Below are positions 17,061 through 29,939 of a stretch of DNA of 64,000 bases, in pieces. A program made the position numbers and the translations under genes. The notes below the pieces were generated by a model. It was not told the origin of the DNA. It did no database searches and was given only the letters and a program-made list of their open reading frames with translations. Origin of the DNA: Numidum massiliense (lineage in GTDB: Bacteria; Bacillota; Bacilli; Thermoactinomycetales; Novibacillaceae); contig NZ_CTDZ01000009.1 in the NCBI RefSeq assembly GCF_001375555.1, positions 2,721,758 through 2,785,757 of the forward strand, given 5' to 3'. The stretch's first letter is position 1, and every line of letters starts with the position of its first letter.

Positions 17061-17072
17061 ATTTCACCCAGT

Positions 17073-17945
17073 TCACCTTTGCTCAGTTGTACGCCTTTTC
17101 CGCTGATCCAGCGTCTGCCCGGAAGCGTCTTTCCACTCCATCCATCCGTTATTTGTCCTCCCTAACACGGCAGCTGCAGCGGCACTTGGCGAACTAAATA
17201 TGTAATCCCCCGTAAAGGTAACGACACCGTTTCCGTCTGCAACGAGCGTACCGTTATCTAACAACTCGCCTCTCATTTTTTTAATCCACGCGCTAGTTGC
17301 AGGTGAAACGGTAGGGTTACAAATCGATCCTTTAAAAACGACAAATCCTTCATCGGTATACTCACCTCGGGCATTTGCGTCTCTCACACGGCAGTAAAAA
17401 ATGTCCTTCTCCCGTTCACTCGAGACTTCTTCAAATACCGGATAACCTAAAGCGGATAGTAGTACTTTCATCGTTTCAAACGTGTCGATTAAGTCGACAA
17501 CCATATGTTCTGGCAAAAATGGTTCCGTTGGCTTCTGACTATTTTTTACTTGATAACGCCCTGTGTCAACTGCTTTACAGTAACAATACGCCTCCAAGTA
17601 TTTTACATGCCCCTTTGTAAAACTTTCCGTTTTTGAAACGACAACTACGGCCACATTCCAGAAATCCTTATCCGGATCTTGATGGTGCTGTTTAAGACGC
17701 TCATAGCAATTTTCCGCTTCACCAATATAAACATATGGTTTGCTGTCAGCATCACCCTTTCCAAACAAAAAGTAAAGGCCGACCGTTTTTGCCTCTTGAC
17801 GCAAGCCCATTTCCTGTAACTTATTACGAGGAATCAACAGTAGTTGTACAATACGCGTCGTAATTTCAGCGATTTTAATACTTGTAGGCGAACCGTCGGG
17901 CATGAAAATTTGAATCGTTTTCCCTACGGGTTTCTCCTTCATCAT
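17073..17945 (-). CDS. GIY-YIG nuclease-fold protein with DUF4357
   Basis: About 290 residues from the ATG at 17945, preceded by AGAAGGGA. After an N-terminal segment (IQIFMPDGSPTSIKIAEI), a GIY-YIG domain runs from about residue 50: VGLYFLFG, then YVYIGEAENCYERLKQHH, with the later Glu in KYLEAYCYCKA. A DUF4357 domain follows near residues 220-285 (EGFVVFKGS, VFTG-like VTFTGDYIFSSPSAAAAAVLG, WKDASGQTL). Proteins of this kind are common lone genes in bacteria, often near defence or mobile regions; the substrate is unknown. It lies between decayed toxin genes and a lipoprotein gene. Confidence 0.88.
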   Translation of the reverse strand: MMKEKPVGKTIQIFMPDGSPTSIKIAEITTRIVQLLLIPRNKLQEMGLRQEAKTVGLYFLFGKGDADSKPYVYIGEAENCYERLKQHHQDPDKDFWNVAVVVVSKTESFTKGHVKYLEAYCYCKAVDTGRYQVKNSQKPTEPFLPEHMVVDLIDTFETMKVLLSALGYPVFEEVSSEREKDIFYCRVRDANARGEYTDEGFVVFKGSICNPTVSPATSAWIKKMRGELLDNGTLVADGNGVVTFTGDYIFSSPSAAAAAVLGRTNNGWMEWKDASGQTLDQRKRRTTEQR

Positions 17946-18064
17946 ACCATCCCTTCTACACAAGCCTCCCGCATCACGTGTGACACAGGAGGCTGTTGAT
18001 CGTCCACTTCTTTGAATCCGTGTCTTACGTTCCCTTGTCTTACGATCCCTTGATGTGTATTATA

Positions 18065-18937
18065 TCAATACTTAATCTCAAACTGGAACGGTTCGAAGTC
18101 GAGTTCATAATTGTCCGATGACCCTTCCAAATACAGCGTCACTTTACCCTGTTCGCTATCAAGTTTCGGAAACACGAGCACGCCTTCCGATGTAACGCCG
18201 GGTAAAATTTCCGACTGCACCTGTGGGTAATCGTCATTCAATGTATCTACTATCTCATGCTGTTTATTGTCGGCGACGAGCTTAGTATTAAAGTCATAGA
18301 ACTCAATTTTGTTTTTCGACTCGTTGGTGATACTTAAGTAAACACGCGTTTCTTTTTCTGCTAGCTCCATTTTTTCGACGGTTACTTTGTAACCGTGCTG
18401 GTGTTGCGTGTCGTTAATGTCGACTTCTTTTTGGGCCTCGGCAAATGCTGTAACGTAATCCGTTTTTTCAATGTGCTCAGCATCGATCGCTGGTACAGTG
18501 ACGTCCCCACCGAACGCGTTGGCGCCACTGAATTCACCCTGCACGACTCCGGTGACGGAAATGATGTCACCGTTGTTCACGTCGATGTCCGGATCGTCAC
18601 TATAAATTACGATGTTCTGTTCGTACTCATCCGGATCCAAATACGCTTGGATACCTATCTGTCCCTTATGATGTTCCGGTTCGACGAAAATTTTTGCCGC
18701 AAACTGGACGCGGGCACCTTTATACTCGTCCGGGTTGGCATACATTTTCTTTAATTCAGCGGGCGATAACGGCTCATCCGATACGGGCTCCTCTTTCCCT
18801 GTGCTGCCCTTTTCGCTCGCTTCAACCTTTTTTTTGCCTTTGTCTGCTTTTGATGTCGGCGTTCCGTCGCCGCCGCAGGCGACTAGCAGCGCCATGCTCA
18901 ACATGGCGAGTACAACAACTAACAGTAGCTTCTTCAT
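18065..18937 (-). CDS. Lipoprotein with OB-fold and DUF4352-like domains
   Basis: A 290-residue lipoprotein: MKK, a hydrophobic stretch, and lipobox LLVACGGD with Cys21. A low-complexity Lys/Glu/Ser linker (25-55) follows. Then a tRNA_anti-like OB fold covers about 56-165 (YKGARVQFAAKIFVEPEHH, IVIYSDDPDIDVNNGDIISV, TGVVQGE), and a DUF4352-type beta sandwich about 180-290 (YKVTVEKMELAEKETRVYLS, VSLTF-like EGVLVFPKLD). It should sit on the outer membrane face. The ATG follows TTGGAGGT. Proteins of this build are widespread in Bacillales and their function is not known to me. Confidence 0.85.
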   Translation of the reverse strand: MKKLLLVVVLAMLSMALLVACGGDGTPTSKADKGKKKVEASEKGSTGKEEPVSDEPLSPAELKKMYANPDEYKGARVQFAAKIFVEPEHHKGQIGIQAYLDPDEYEQNIVIYSDDPDIDVNNGDIISVTGVVQGEFSGANAFGGDVTVPAIDAEHIEKTDYVTAFAEAQKEVDINDTQHQHGYKVTVEKMELAEKETRVYLSITNESKNKIEFYDFNTKLVADNKQHEIVDTLNDDYPQVQSEILPGVTSEGVLVFPKLDSEQGKVTLYLEGSSDNYELDFEPFQFEIKY

Positions 18938-19149
18938 TTGAATACCTCCAATGATTTTGTATGTATGATCTGTGATGACGTCTCTAGCGTAGCACGGCTA
19001 TACTGTCAAACCCGGTCAGCGAACAAAAGTTCGCGAAACTTGTAAATAAAAATTCCATGGTTCTCACTCTCAATCTCTTCACTCAATCTCTTCATCCGTT
19101 ACCTCTTCACTCGCAACCTGAGTGTGAAAAGGTAATCCCATGTTCTCGC

Positions 19150-19194
19150 AAAAAAAACGCACGGTTGGATGCCAAAGCATCCTTCCATGCGTTT
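19150..19194 (-). terminator. Intrinsic terminator after the GH63-type gene
   Basis: On the minus strand AAACGCA, GGATGC-TTTG-GCATCC and TGCGTTT form a long stem followed by eight T. It lies 130 bases beyond the stop of the 19325-22858 gene. Confidence 0.85.
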
Positions 19195-19197
19195 AAA

Positions 19198-19268
19198 TGA
19201 CGTAAGTTTTTATCCGTTGATGTAGGTACAACCGCTTGACGTAAGTTTTACCTACTATTGACGTAAGT
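19198..19268. repeat. Three copies of TGACGTAAGT
   Basis: The ten bases TGACGTAAGT occur at 19198-19207, 19237-19246 and 19259-19268 in the spacer between the terminator and the stop of the GH63-type gene. The same ten bases occur inside the repeat domains of that gene, where they encode TYVT on the minus strand. The spacer copies may therefore be worn remains of a lost domain copy. Confidence 0.45.
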
Positions 19269-19324
19269 GTCATCCATCGTATTCACTTTTCAGGTTACTG
19301 CACGGTGCGTTAACGGTTGTCCCC

Positions 19325-22879
<3,555 letters not shown>

Positions 22880-23057
22880 TTATTGTCCTGTCCTTTTTTA
22901 TAGCAGCACCTTATTTATAGCACCCTATGCGTGGAATAACAACAAACACTTTTGTGGACAACACGCTCTATCCGACGCGCGCGGTCCGTCGCAAGACGCC
23001 CGAGTAAAGAATGAAATAGGCCGAGCGCCAGCGCCTTTCCCCCTCTCTAGGCGTACA

Positions 23058-23097
23058 TTTACGGTAAAACTGTAATTATTTAAGTATTACTGTAAAT
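23058..23097. promoter_or_regulatory. Cluster of TTTACNGTAAA palindromes, possible operator
   Basis: TTTACGGTAAA (23058-23068) is a perfect 11-base palindrome. ATTACTGTAAAT (23086-23097) contains a second site one base off, and AACTGTAATT between them gives a half site. They lie about 200 bases upstream of the GH63-type start. A repressor site is likely, but the protein is unknown. Confidence 0.4.
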
Positions 23098-23204
23098 TCA
23101 CTGTGCATAGCTTTGTTCGGTGCGCAAGACAGGGTTTGCTATGTCACTAATTTAACAAGCAAAAGGTGTGCCAACGTATCAAAAGGGTTGTCATACCAAG
23201 GAAA

Positions 23205-23244
23205 AAAGGCCCTGGTGCGCACACATTGCACACACAGAGCCTTT
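23205..23244 (-). terminator. Likely terminator of the LevR-type gene
   Basis: AAAGGC (minus strand, 23244-23239) pairs with GCCTTT (23210-23205), followed by further T. The inner part can pair further through TGTGTG-type repeats. It lies 140 bases after the stop. Confidence 0.6.
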
Positions 23245-23383
23245 AAAACCTTGCACACATTTCTTACTAAACGTTAGGCGCCACCTTGCGGAGCCTTTTT
23301 CAACTTTCAACCGCGGGCTTACTTGGCGAACTTTTGCTCTGTAAAACTGTCTCTCACATTGTGAAGAGTTGCTTGGCAAGCCC

Positions 23384-26300
23384 TCACTTGGCGAGACGCG
23401 CCATGTTTTCCGCGGCGTCGTCCGGAAAGGTCACTTCGTGTTGCTCGGCGATACGCGCGAGTACGGGGCGCCAGACAGCGATATCGGTCTCGGTGATGTC
23501 GATTTTTTTTAGTGGCGGCGGCGTTGGTTGCTCCTGATCGCTACCGGTTAATTGCTGCTGTAACAGTTTGTCCGTCACAATCCCGAGATGCATCCAGATG
23601 CCGAGCTCACGTTCCGGTTCCCAACCGAAGTGATCGCGCACCGGGCCCATTTCGTTCGCCAGCAGCTGACAAAAACTGCGCGGGTTGAAGTGTTGCACCG
23701 TTTCACTCAAACCTTGTTCAATAAGGGCGGGTATGTCTGCCACTTGCAGTGATGCCGTACGCGGCGCGGTGATCGGCCCGCGCGTGCGCTTGAGTAGACG
23801 CTCGAGGCGGGCTGTCCCGTCGGATTGCAACAGTTCCCAAATAGGGATGTACGGTACGCCCTCAAGGTTGGGCGGGACGGTGCCGACGACGGCGATGAGC
23901 TTGTATTCCTTCGCTAAATGCTCGAGTAGCGGCGACTGACGACTCTCCGGGTCGATGCGCACGGAGCGCACGAGGACATCCGCGTCGGTATCACTTTCCG
24001 CCAACTGTTTGCGCAGCCAATCTTCGAGGGAAACGGCCGCTCCTTCGCCCGTTAAACAGACGGTGGCTATGAGGCGCTGCTTGTCTTTCTCGCCATCGTC
24101 GCCCGCCTCTTCGGAGGCGCTGAACGGTTGGGCAAAGTAAGCGAAAGGCGAACGCAATACATGGGCGGCACTGTCGGCAACGGTTTGCAAATCGTTTTCT
24201 GGCAGCATCGCCTTTCGCCCGGCCTCGATCACCATTGGCAAGTTGACGTGGGCGAGCGTCTTTATCGGTTTCCCGAGTTCCTGGCTAAGCGCTTCGCCCA
24301 TCGACACGAGGGAGCCGATGTCGACGAGCATGAGCACGCCCGCCCCGCTCTCGATGCGCGCAATTTTTTTCGCAATGCGCCGATAAGCGATGGATGTCGA
24401 CTGGCTGAGTGGCATGTCGACGGCGTGGATGATCGCATTGCCGAGTAACGCGTTCGTCACGTCGGCCATCGAGCTAGCGGCAGCATCGCCGTGGGTGACG
24501 ACGAGTACGGCGACGCGGGACGTTTTGGTCACGTGTTGCGCGGGCGGAGCTAGTAACAGCCCGAGCAAGTCCGTTTCGCGTGCCGGCAGTTTTACATTGA
24601 GCCGATGTTCGAGAAACGCGGTCAGTTTTTGCGCTGCTTTTTGGTAGGCGGCGGACACGGGCGCGATTTGCGGCAAGTCGCCGTACCGCGCCGACGATCC
24701 TGGTCGGCGCAACATGTTTTGCGTGTGCAGGGCGATCGCAGCGATTTGGTGGACGGTTAGTGGTGTCGGCAAGTCGTCGTTAATGTGCGTTGCCGCTTCG
24801 CGAATCGTCTGCAGCAATTGCTCGTTTACTAGACGCATGTCGTCGAGGACGTGGCCGTCTTGGTTGCGTGACGTGTTGAACAGAGTTTGTACGTATTCGT
24901 CGACGACTTCTTGCAGCGCTTGCGCCGTCTGTACCGGACCAGCCCCTCGTTTATGCAAAGCCCGTTCGCGTTCGGTGAGTAATTCGTACACGTTAGGTAG
25001 TGGCATCGTTTCTGCGTTCGCCTCGATCCTCGCCGTTTCGACGACAGGTGTGGCGTGTCGTTCCTCAGACGGTGAATACGAGGTGCCACTACTTTGTACG
25101 GTACTCGGTATGTCGCGGCTCGTGATCGTTACACGTTGTTCGCGGTGATTCAGACGGCGCAAAAACGCACGGGCACAAGCGATTTGTACGTCGCTCTGCA
25201 GTTGTCCGATGTTGCCCGGACACGTGTAAGAGAGCAGCATCGCCCTGCTTTCCGGCGAGATGGACAAAGGAACGCCCATCTGTGTCGCTTCGTGCTGTAA
25301 AAAGTGCGTCAATAACGCTTCCCGTTCAGATCGCGTCCGTTTGCGCAGCGGCGGGAGTGTCAGCTTAACCGAAAAGCGGCGGTATAGCGTCGGCAAGAGG
25401 ACGTCTTGCGGCAATTCGGTCGTTGCGCCGATGAGCCGAATGCTTGCGTGCCGTTCCAGCGACGCTTCCCCGAGCCGGCGGAACATCCCTTGGTCGATGA
25501 GGTAAAACAACATTTCTTGGCCGGACGGCGGCAAGCGGTGTATTTCGTCGAGGAACAATATGCCGCCGTGGGCGCGCTCGACGAGTCCGATGCGGTCGGA
25601 GGTAGCGCCAGTAAAGGCACCCTTCTTCACCCCGAACAGTTGCCCCATTAACAGTTCCGGGTTATGTGCGTATTCAGCGCAGTTAAAGGCGACGAACGGC
25701 GCCGCTTCTTTAAGCCGCTTTTGTTCGACGGCGATGTCGTACAATTTGCGGGCGAGAAAGCTTTTGCCGACGCCTGTTTCGCCGAACAGTAAAATCGGCA
25801 AGCCGTTCGGAGGGTAAAATAAGGCAGGGAGCGCCTCCTCGAGTACCGGTTTTAAGCTTTCTCCCGCACCGATCACCGCTTGCGACAGTTTCGATAGAAG
25901 CGAGTTGTTGTTGTCGTGCTTAGGCTTCGACTGTTGCGGCGGTTGCAGTCCCTCAGGATTCACCTCACGTGATAGCTGATCCGAGGACATCTGCTGGGCG
26001 TTATGCCGTGTATGCTGCGAATCGTGTAACTGTTGCTCTGAATCGGACGCCGTTGATCGCGTGTCCAGCAGCGGCTGTTGTGGGTCGGCTGAATTCTGGA
26101 GCGACTCGGCTCGCGCAGGGATCGGGGCCGACGGTGTGCGTGGTAGACCGACCGACACGTCCCGCTCACCCTGGAGGCGCTTACCAGCATCAACCGGCAA
26201 ATAACGTACGGGACGTCCGACGACTTTTTGAGCCCGCTCGGCTTTCACGAGTTCGTTCAAATAGCGGCTCGCCGTCGAGCGTTCGATTTGCAGTGCCTCG

Positions 26301-26398
26301 GCAAGTTGTGCCGCCGTGATCCCCGACAGTGTGTGAGCAGCGAGCGTGTGCAATAGCTGTTCGGCAACGTCGACCTTTTTCAACACTAATTCCTCCAT
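23384..26398 (-). CDS. LevR-type sigma-54-dependent activator with PTS-regulated domains
   Basis: About 1,004 residues from the ATG at 26398, after GGAGG. Order: N-terminal HTH (LSGITAAQLAEALQIERSTA, residues 25-55), then a Gln/Ser/His-rich linker (about 80-165). The AAA+ sigma-54 interaction domain has Walker A LFGETGVGKSFLARK near 205, the sigma-54 contact GAFTGA in VKKGAFTGATSDRIG, and Walker B GGILFLDEIHRLP. A PRD, an EIIA-Man-like domain (VAVLVVTHGDAAASSMADV, MLVDIGSLVSMGEAL), an EIIB-like part and a C-terminal PRD follow. It would switch on a sugar PTS operon at a -12/-24 promoter, controlled by phosphorylation of its PRDs. No PTS genes lie beside it, so its target is elsewhere or lost. 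Confidence 0.92.
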   Translation of the reverse strand: MEELVLKKVDVAEQLLHTLAAHTLSGITAAQLAEALQIERSTASRYLNELVKAERAQKVVGRPVRYLPVDAGKRLQGERDVSVGLPRTPSAPIPARAESLQNSADPQQPLLDTRSTASDSEQQLHDSQHTRHNAQQMSSDQLSREVNPEGLQPPQQSKPKHDNNNSLLSKLSQAVIGAGESLKPVLEEALPALFYPPNGLPILLFGETGVGKSFLARKLYDIAVEQKRLKEAAPFVAFNCAEYAHNPELLMGQLFGVKKGAFTGATSDRIGLVERAHGGILFLDEIHRLPPSGQEMLFYLIDQGMFRRLGEASLERHASIRLIGATTELPQDVLLPTLYRRFSVKLTLPPLRKRTRSEREALLTHFLQHEATQMGVPLSISPESRAMLLSYTCPGNIGQLQSDVQIACARAFLRRLNHREQRVTITSRDIPSTVQSSGTSYSPSEERHATPVVETARIEANAETMPLPNVYELLTERERALHKRGAGPVQTAQALQEVVDEYVQTLFNTSRNQDGHVLDDMRLVNEQLLQTIREAATHINDDLPTPLTVHQIAAIALHTQNMLRRPGSSARYGDLPQIAPVSAAYQKAAQKLTAFLEHRLNVKLPARETDLLGLLLAPPAQHVTKTSRVAVLVVTHGDAAASSMADVTNALLGNAIIHAVDMPLSQSTSIAYRRIAKKIARIESGAGVLMLVDIGSLVSMGEALSQELGKPIKTLAHVNLPMVIEAGRKAMLPENDLQTVADSAAHVLRSPFAYFAQPFSASEEAGDDGEKDKQRLIATVCLTGEGAAVSLEDWLRKQLAESDTDADVLVRSVRIDPESRQSPLLEHLAKEYKLIAVVGTVPPNLEGVPYIPIWELLQSDGTARLERLLKRTRGPITAPRTASLQVADIPALIEQGLSETVQHFNPRSFCQLLANEMGPVRDHFGWEPERELGIWMHLGIVTDKLLQQQLTGSDQEQPTPPPLKKIDITETDIAVWRPVLARIAEQHEVTFPDDAAENMARLAK

Positions 26399-26527
26399 TC
26401 TGCCTCCATTATACACACATCACACACTAACAAACAGGCGGAACGACAGGGAACTCATGGAGAAAAGACGACACTTGCACAATGGGATATCTGTTAATGT
26501 TTTGCTGAAGTTTTTCTATAGCTCCTG

Positions 26528-28291
26528 TCACTTAACCGCTGCGGCGATTTTTCGGTTGATCGCTTCCCGTTTGCGTAGCAACCAATCGCTGTCGACGGGG
26601 TAGTCTCGAAACGTTAACGGGCGCTCTAAGTCTTCTTCTAACAGCGCGAGCACTTTTTCCTTTCCGACGAGTGTCTCCAACAGTTGTAACGCGCGCAAGT
26701 CTTGCAGTGCCTCGTAAAACACTTCTAGGCGGATCGATTCGATCGGGCCATCGTCGCCGGGATAGACGAGAAAGGCATCCCCCGACGGAAACGCGGCATC
26801 GGCATCAGTCGTACGAAACGGGTCGATTGCGCGTCGCGAATACTGGGAAAACCAAAAATTGTATCCCCAATGGAGAAAGCCGGCGATGTCGTACTTGTAC
26901 AGTTGCATCCCGAGCACGCGATTTCGCGCCGACGGGAAGTTGAAGAAGCGGTTGGACACGTCTTTGTACTGTGAACAACAGTAATACGTCCACAAGTTGG
27001 GCACACCGTTCTCAAGAAAAGGTTCAATGTGGTCGCTGGCCGGAATCGGGTTTTTCACCAGTCCTTGTTCATAGAAGGAATAGTCGGACAAGGCGTCGAT
27101 GAGCGGAAACGCTGCTAAGTGGCGGTGCAGTAGACGACTCGCTTGGCGGTAGGAAGACAAGTGCTCAGCGTGTGGCTCGTCCGATACGTGGAAAAAAACG
27201 TGCTTTTCTAGGCGATGCTGTTTAATATAGCGAACGAGTTCCGGTAAAAACTGATCCAAAAATTGTTCGTAATCACTTCCTGCCGCGTCCGTTTTCCAGC
27301 CAAAGATCTTGCGTTGTTCGCCGTTTTCCGTCGCGACAATTTTTGGCGCATGGCGGGCGCCCCACTGCGTAAACAGGTGAGAAAACTCAAAGTAGCGCAT
27401 GCCCCGCGAGCGGCAGCAAGCGATCCAACGGCTGAGTCGTGCAAACCCGAAAGTGTACTGATCGCCCACTTTCTCGACGTCGACAAGTTGTACTGTCGGT
27501 CGTTCCCCACCAACTGCTGTATCGAGTGGCGGTGTAAAAAGCGGTGTCAAAATCGTGTTCACGCCGTGTCGCGCGGCAGTGTCCACATATTGTGCGATAC
27601 GCCGCCAATGTGCCTCGCTAAATACGTCGTCACTGTAATAAACAGCGAGGCAGTCGGCGTGGAACCATTCCGTATGGATGAGTCGCTGCTCTGGTAGCGC
27701 TTGTGGTATGACGTCGAGGGTGAATGTCTCTTCGCCGAGCAGTTCGCCTGTGGCGGTCCCGAAGGCGACGCGAATTGGGTGCACACCCGGCGCCACATCT
27801 TCGCTAAGGTGTACCGTCACCCACACGGCCCGCCACTGCCCGGGGTAGCCGACGAGCCCTTCACCAGTGTAAACAGCGTGGCCTACGTCACCTGCATTGC
27901 CGGCGTGACCTCCTTTACCCACGTTACTATTGTCGCCACGGTCGTTGCCGTCTCCGCCGTCTCCGAGCGAGTACAGTGGATACAGCGGGTCGGGGTACAA
28001 GCCGGGCGTCGTTCGCAGCACGCGACCGTCACCGTCGTGGTAAGCCGGTAATTCCGATGGGACGAGGCCGACCGAACGTACGCTAATCACATCTCCTAGG
28101 TCGGAATCGATTCGCACGCGCATCCCTTTTAGTAAAGCATCGCTGTTGCGGTAGGCGACTTGAAACGCATACGTTTCGTTCCATAGCGCAGAGCCGTGGC
28201 AATAAGCGGAATCGGTTAGTTCTTCGTCGGCAAAAACTTTTGTAAGCGAACTTAAGCAGCGGGTTTCGAAGCGCCGGGTTGTTGTAGCCAT
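26528..28291 (-). CDS. DUF4091 family glycosidase-like protein
   Basis: A 587-residue cytoplasmic-looking protein without a signal peptide. An N-terminal beta domain (LWNETYAFQVAYRN, VRIDSDLGDVISVRSVGLVP) is followed by a TIM-barrel-like part with EWFHADCLAVYY, RYFEFSHLFTQWGARHAPK, and HVSDEPHAEHLSSYRQAS. The C-terminal part has GFLHWGYNFW and GDAFLVYPGDDGPIESIRLE, as in DUF4091 proteins related to beta-glycosidases. The exposed Asp/Glu in SDEP may be catalytic. A Gly/Asp/Asn-rich insert (DGGDGNDRGDNSNVG) near residue 115 looks like a low-complexity expansion. It lies beside LevR and WYL regulators, which fits a carbohydrate role. Confidence 0.82.
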   Translation of the reverse strand: MATTTRRFETRCLSSLTKVFADEELTDSAYCHGSALWNETYAFQVAYRNSDALLKGMRVRIDSDLGDVISVRSVGLVPSELPAYHDGDGRVLRTTPGLYPDPLYPLYSLGDGGDGNDRGDNSNVGKGGHAGNAGDVGHAVYTGEGLVGYPGQWRAVWVTVHLSEDVAPGVHPIRVAFGTATGELLGEETFTLDVIPQALPEQRLIHTEWFHADCLAVYYSDDVFSEAHWRRIAQYVDTAARHGVNTILTPLFTPPLDTAVGGERPTVQLVDVEKVGDQYTFGFARLSRWIACCRSRGMRYFEFSHLFTQWGARHAPKIVATENGEQRKIFGWKTDAAGSDYEQFLDQFLPELVRYIKQHRLEKHVFFHVSDEPHAEHLSSYRQASRLLHRHLAAFPLIDALSDYSFYEQGLVKNPIPASDHIEPFLENGVPNLWTYYCCSQYKDVSNRFFNFPSARNRVLGMQLYKYDIAGFLHWGYNFWFSQYSRRAIDPFRTTDADAAFPSGDAFLVYPGDDGPIESIRLEVFYEALQDLRALQLLETLVGKEKVLALLEEDLERPLTFRDYPVDSDWLLRKREAINRKIAAAVK

Positions 28292-28440
28292 AAGAAAGGT
28301 TGCCTCCTTTTACTTAGTGGGTTGATGGGTTAATTGTTTTCTCCATTGTATCACAAGCGTCGCGCATTCATTACATCGATCCTTTGCCCCTCTTCGCTCC
28401 ACACTTATTCGACCATTACACAATGGAAGCCCCTTACAAC

Positions 28441-28484
28441 AAAAAGGCGCTCCCACCCGTAGAAACCTGCGTTTGGGTGCGCCT
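28441..28484 (-). terminator. Terminator after the WYL regulator
   Basis: On the minus strand AGGCGCACCCA pairs with TGGGAGCGCCT with one mismatch, followed by TTTTT. It stands 140 bases after the stop at 28626. Confidence 0.7.
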
Positions 28485-28625
28485 CTCTTCGCATGTGCCC
28501 CTCTCCAGCACTTTATAACGAAATTGCATCACATCTTCTGATCAAACCGCTGCACTGTCGCAAACGAATCACTTTCCTCGTACGACCACTGCAACGCAAG
28601 TCTTGCCATACGAGGATGCCGGCGC

Positions 28626-29573
28626 CTAAGCATACAACTCCTGCCACTCGGCCAACTGTTCTTTCATTTGCTGCCTGTAAGCGACCGGTGCCAATATTTC
28701 TGCTTCTGGGCCGTACTGATACACCCAGTTCAAAAACTCGCGGTCGTGGTTGAGCGTCACCTCAAATAACAACCCGCCGTCCGGAAGGTCTCTCATCCAC
28801 GGCCGGACGAACATCTCCTCCTCTTTTATGTACGGTGCAATTTTCGGGCTAAAGCGCACCTTGAAGCGAATTTCCCGATCGCCTCGCTCGATCGACCACG
28901 TGTTTTTCAAATACTGTTTAATATTAAATTTAGATTTATCGAATCCTTCATCCGTCAACTTTACATCGCGGAAACGACTAAGCCGGAATGTCCGCTCGGA
29001 TTTAGCTTGGTGACAGTAACCGATCACATAAAAGCGCTGTTCACGCGGCACGAGGTAATACGGGTCGATCTTACGCTGCGTCAATTGACCGCGACTTTGC
29101 GTATAGTAGGCGCAATCGATCGTCTTCTCCTCAAGAATGGCCTGAATGATCGGAGAGAGATAATTCGCGTGCGCTACCCGGTATGCCGGTTCCCCCATCT
29201 GAATAATTCCTGCAACATCTTCTAATAGATCTCGCTGATCGTTTCGTTCCTTCGTGTGAGCAGCCATTACTTTGTCGTAAGCTGTGTTAAATCCCGGCGG
29301 TAACTTTGACCGATCGATAATGGAAGGCAGTAGTGAAAAAGCGAGCTCTTCTTGGTCTGTCCACTTGATCGGATGCATCGCAAACCGACCGATGAACGTA
29401 TACCCTTTGCCGTACCCGACATTCGTAATCGGCACGAACAAACTAAGTTCTTGTAAATCGCGGTAAATCGTCCGCTTCGTCGTCTCACACCGATCCGCCA
29501 ATTCATCGGCTTTAATGCCCGGATTGCCTTGTATCGCGTAAATAATCCTTAAAAAACGAATGAGTCTTGACAT
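28626..29573 (-). CDS. YafY-type HTH and WYL-domain transcription regulator
   Basis: A 315-residue regulator. The N-terminal HTH_11 has RLIRFLRIIYAIQGNPGIKA, DELADRCETTKRTIYRDLQ. The WYL domain is near residues 140-230 (IDCAYYTQSRGQLTQRKIDP, YYLVPREQRFYVIGYC, RTFRLSRFRDVKLTDEGF), where the family's W-Y-L pattern binds small ligands or nucleic acid. The C-terminal WCX extension follows (EVTLNHDREFLNWVYQYGPE). Such proteins usually repress nearby operons or their own gene. A Val in place of the Trp in the WYL triplet (YLV) is normal for many members. It is a single gene with its own terminator. Confidence 0.9.
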   Translation of the reverse strand: MSRLIRFLRIIYAIQGNPGIKADELADRCETTKRTIYRDLQELSLFVPITNVGYGKGYTFIGRFAMHPIKWTDQEELAFSLLPSIIDRSKLPPGFNTAYDKVMAAHTKERNDQRDLLEDVAGIIQMGEPAYRVAHANYLSPIIQAILEEKTIDCAYYTQSRGQLTQRKIDPYYLVPREQRFYVIGYCHQAKSERTFRLSRFRDVKLTDEGFDKSKFNIKQYLKNTWSIERGDREIRFKVRFSPKIAPYIKEEEMFVRPWMRDLPDGGLLFEVTLNHDREFLNWVYQYGPEAEILAPVAYRQQMKEQLAEWQELYA

Positions 29574-29939
29574 GTATCAACCATCCTTTTTTACCGTGTA
29601 GTTCGCATCCTAGTTAGACGATTATGACGTCCTCATCTTTCGTTGACAACCTCATTGTACGAAACATCAGTGACAACATAGCGTCAGCGAACGACTGTTT
29701 GCCAAAAATAAACAAAACAGTCCCCGCACAATGTCGTAGGACACGATCACAGTTACGTCACGTGATTCAATAAGTATGTACGACGTGCGCGAAGACCTCA
29801 TCTGTAGGCGAATTTATAATGTGCGGATCTATCATGTGCTGGGCTATAATGAACGGAGAATAGCGATGGCCATACGGAGAATAGCGATGGCCATACGGAG
29901 AATCGCAATGGCCATAAGGAACAAAATAAGACTGGGCTA
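29574..29939. other. Spacer with a 21-bp tandem repeat
   Basis: This 366-base region has no gene. It contains the start region of the WYL gene near 29,580 and the repeat array at 29854-29916. Confidence 0.5.
29854..29916. repeat. Three tandem copies of a 21-bp unit
   Basis: The unit cggagaatagcgatggccata stands at 29854-29874 and 29875-29895 identically, and at 29896-29916 with two changes (aatcgcaatgg). It contains the palindrome tggcca. It lies 24 bases before the stop of the lipoprotein gene on the minus strand, that is in its 3' trailer. No spacers exist, so it is not a CRISPR. Confidence 0.9.

Noticed and set aside
23210-23230. Sigma-54 promoter (tggtgcg...ttgca) near the LevR-type gene
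   Set aside because: The distance between the GG and GC elements is about three bases too long, and the stretch is better explained as the terminator stem.
29854-29916. CRISPR-like repeat array
   Set aside because: The units are directly adjacent with no spacers and no cas genes are present.
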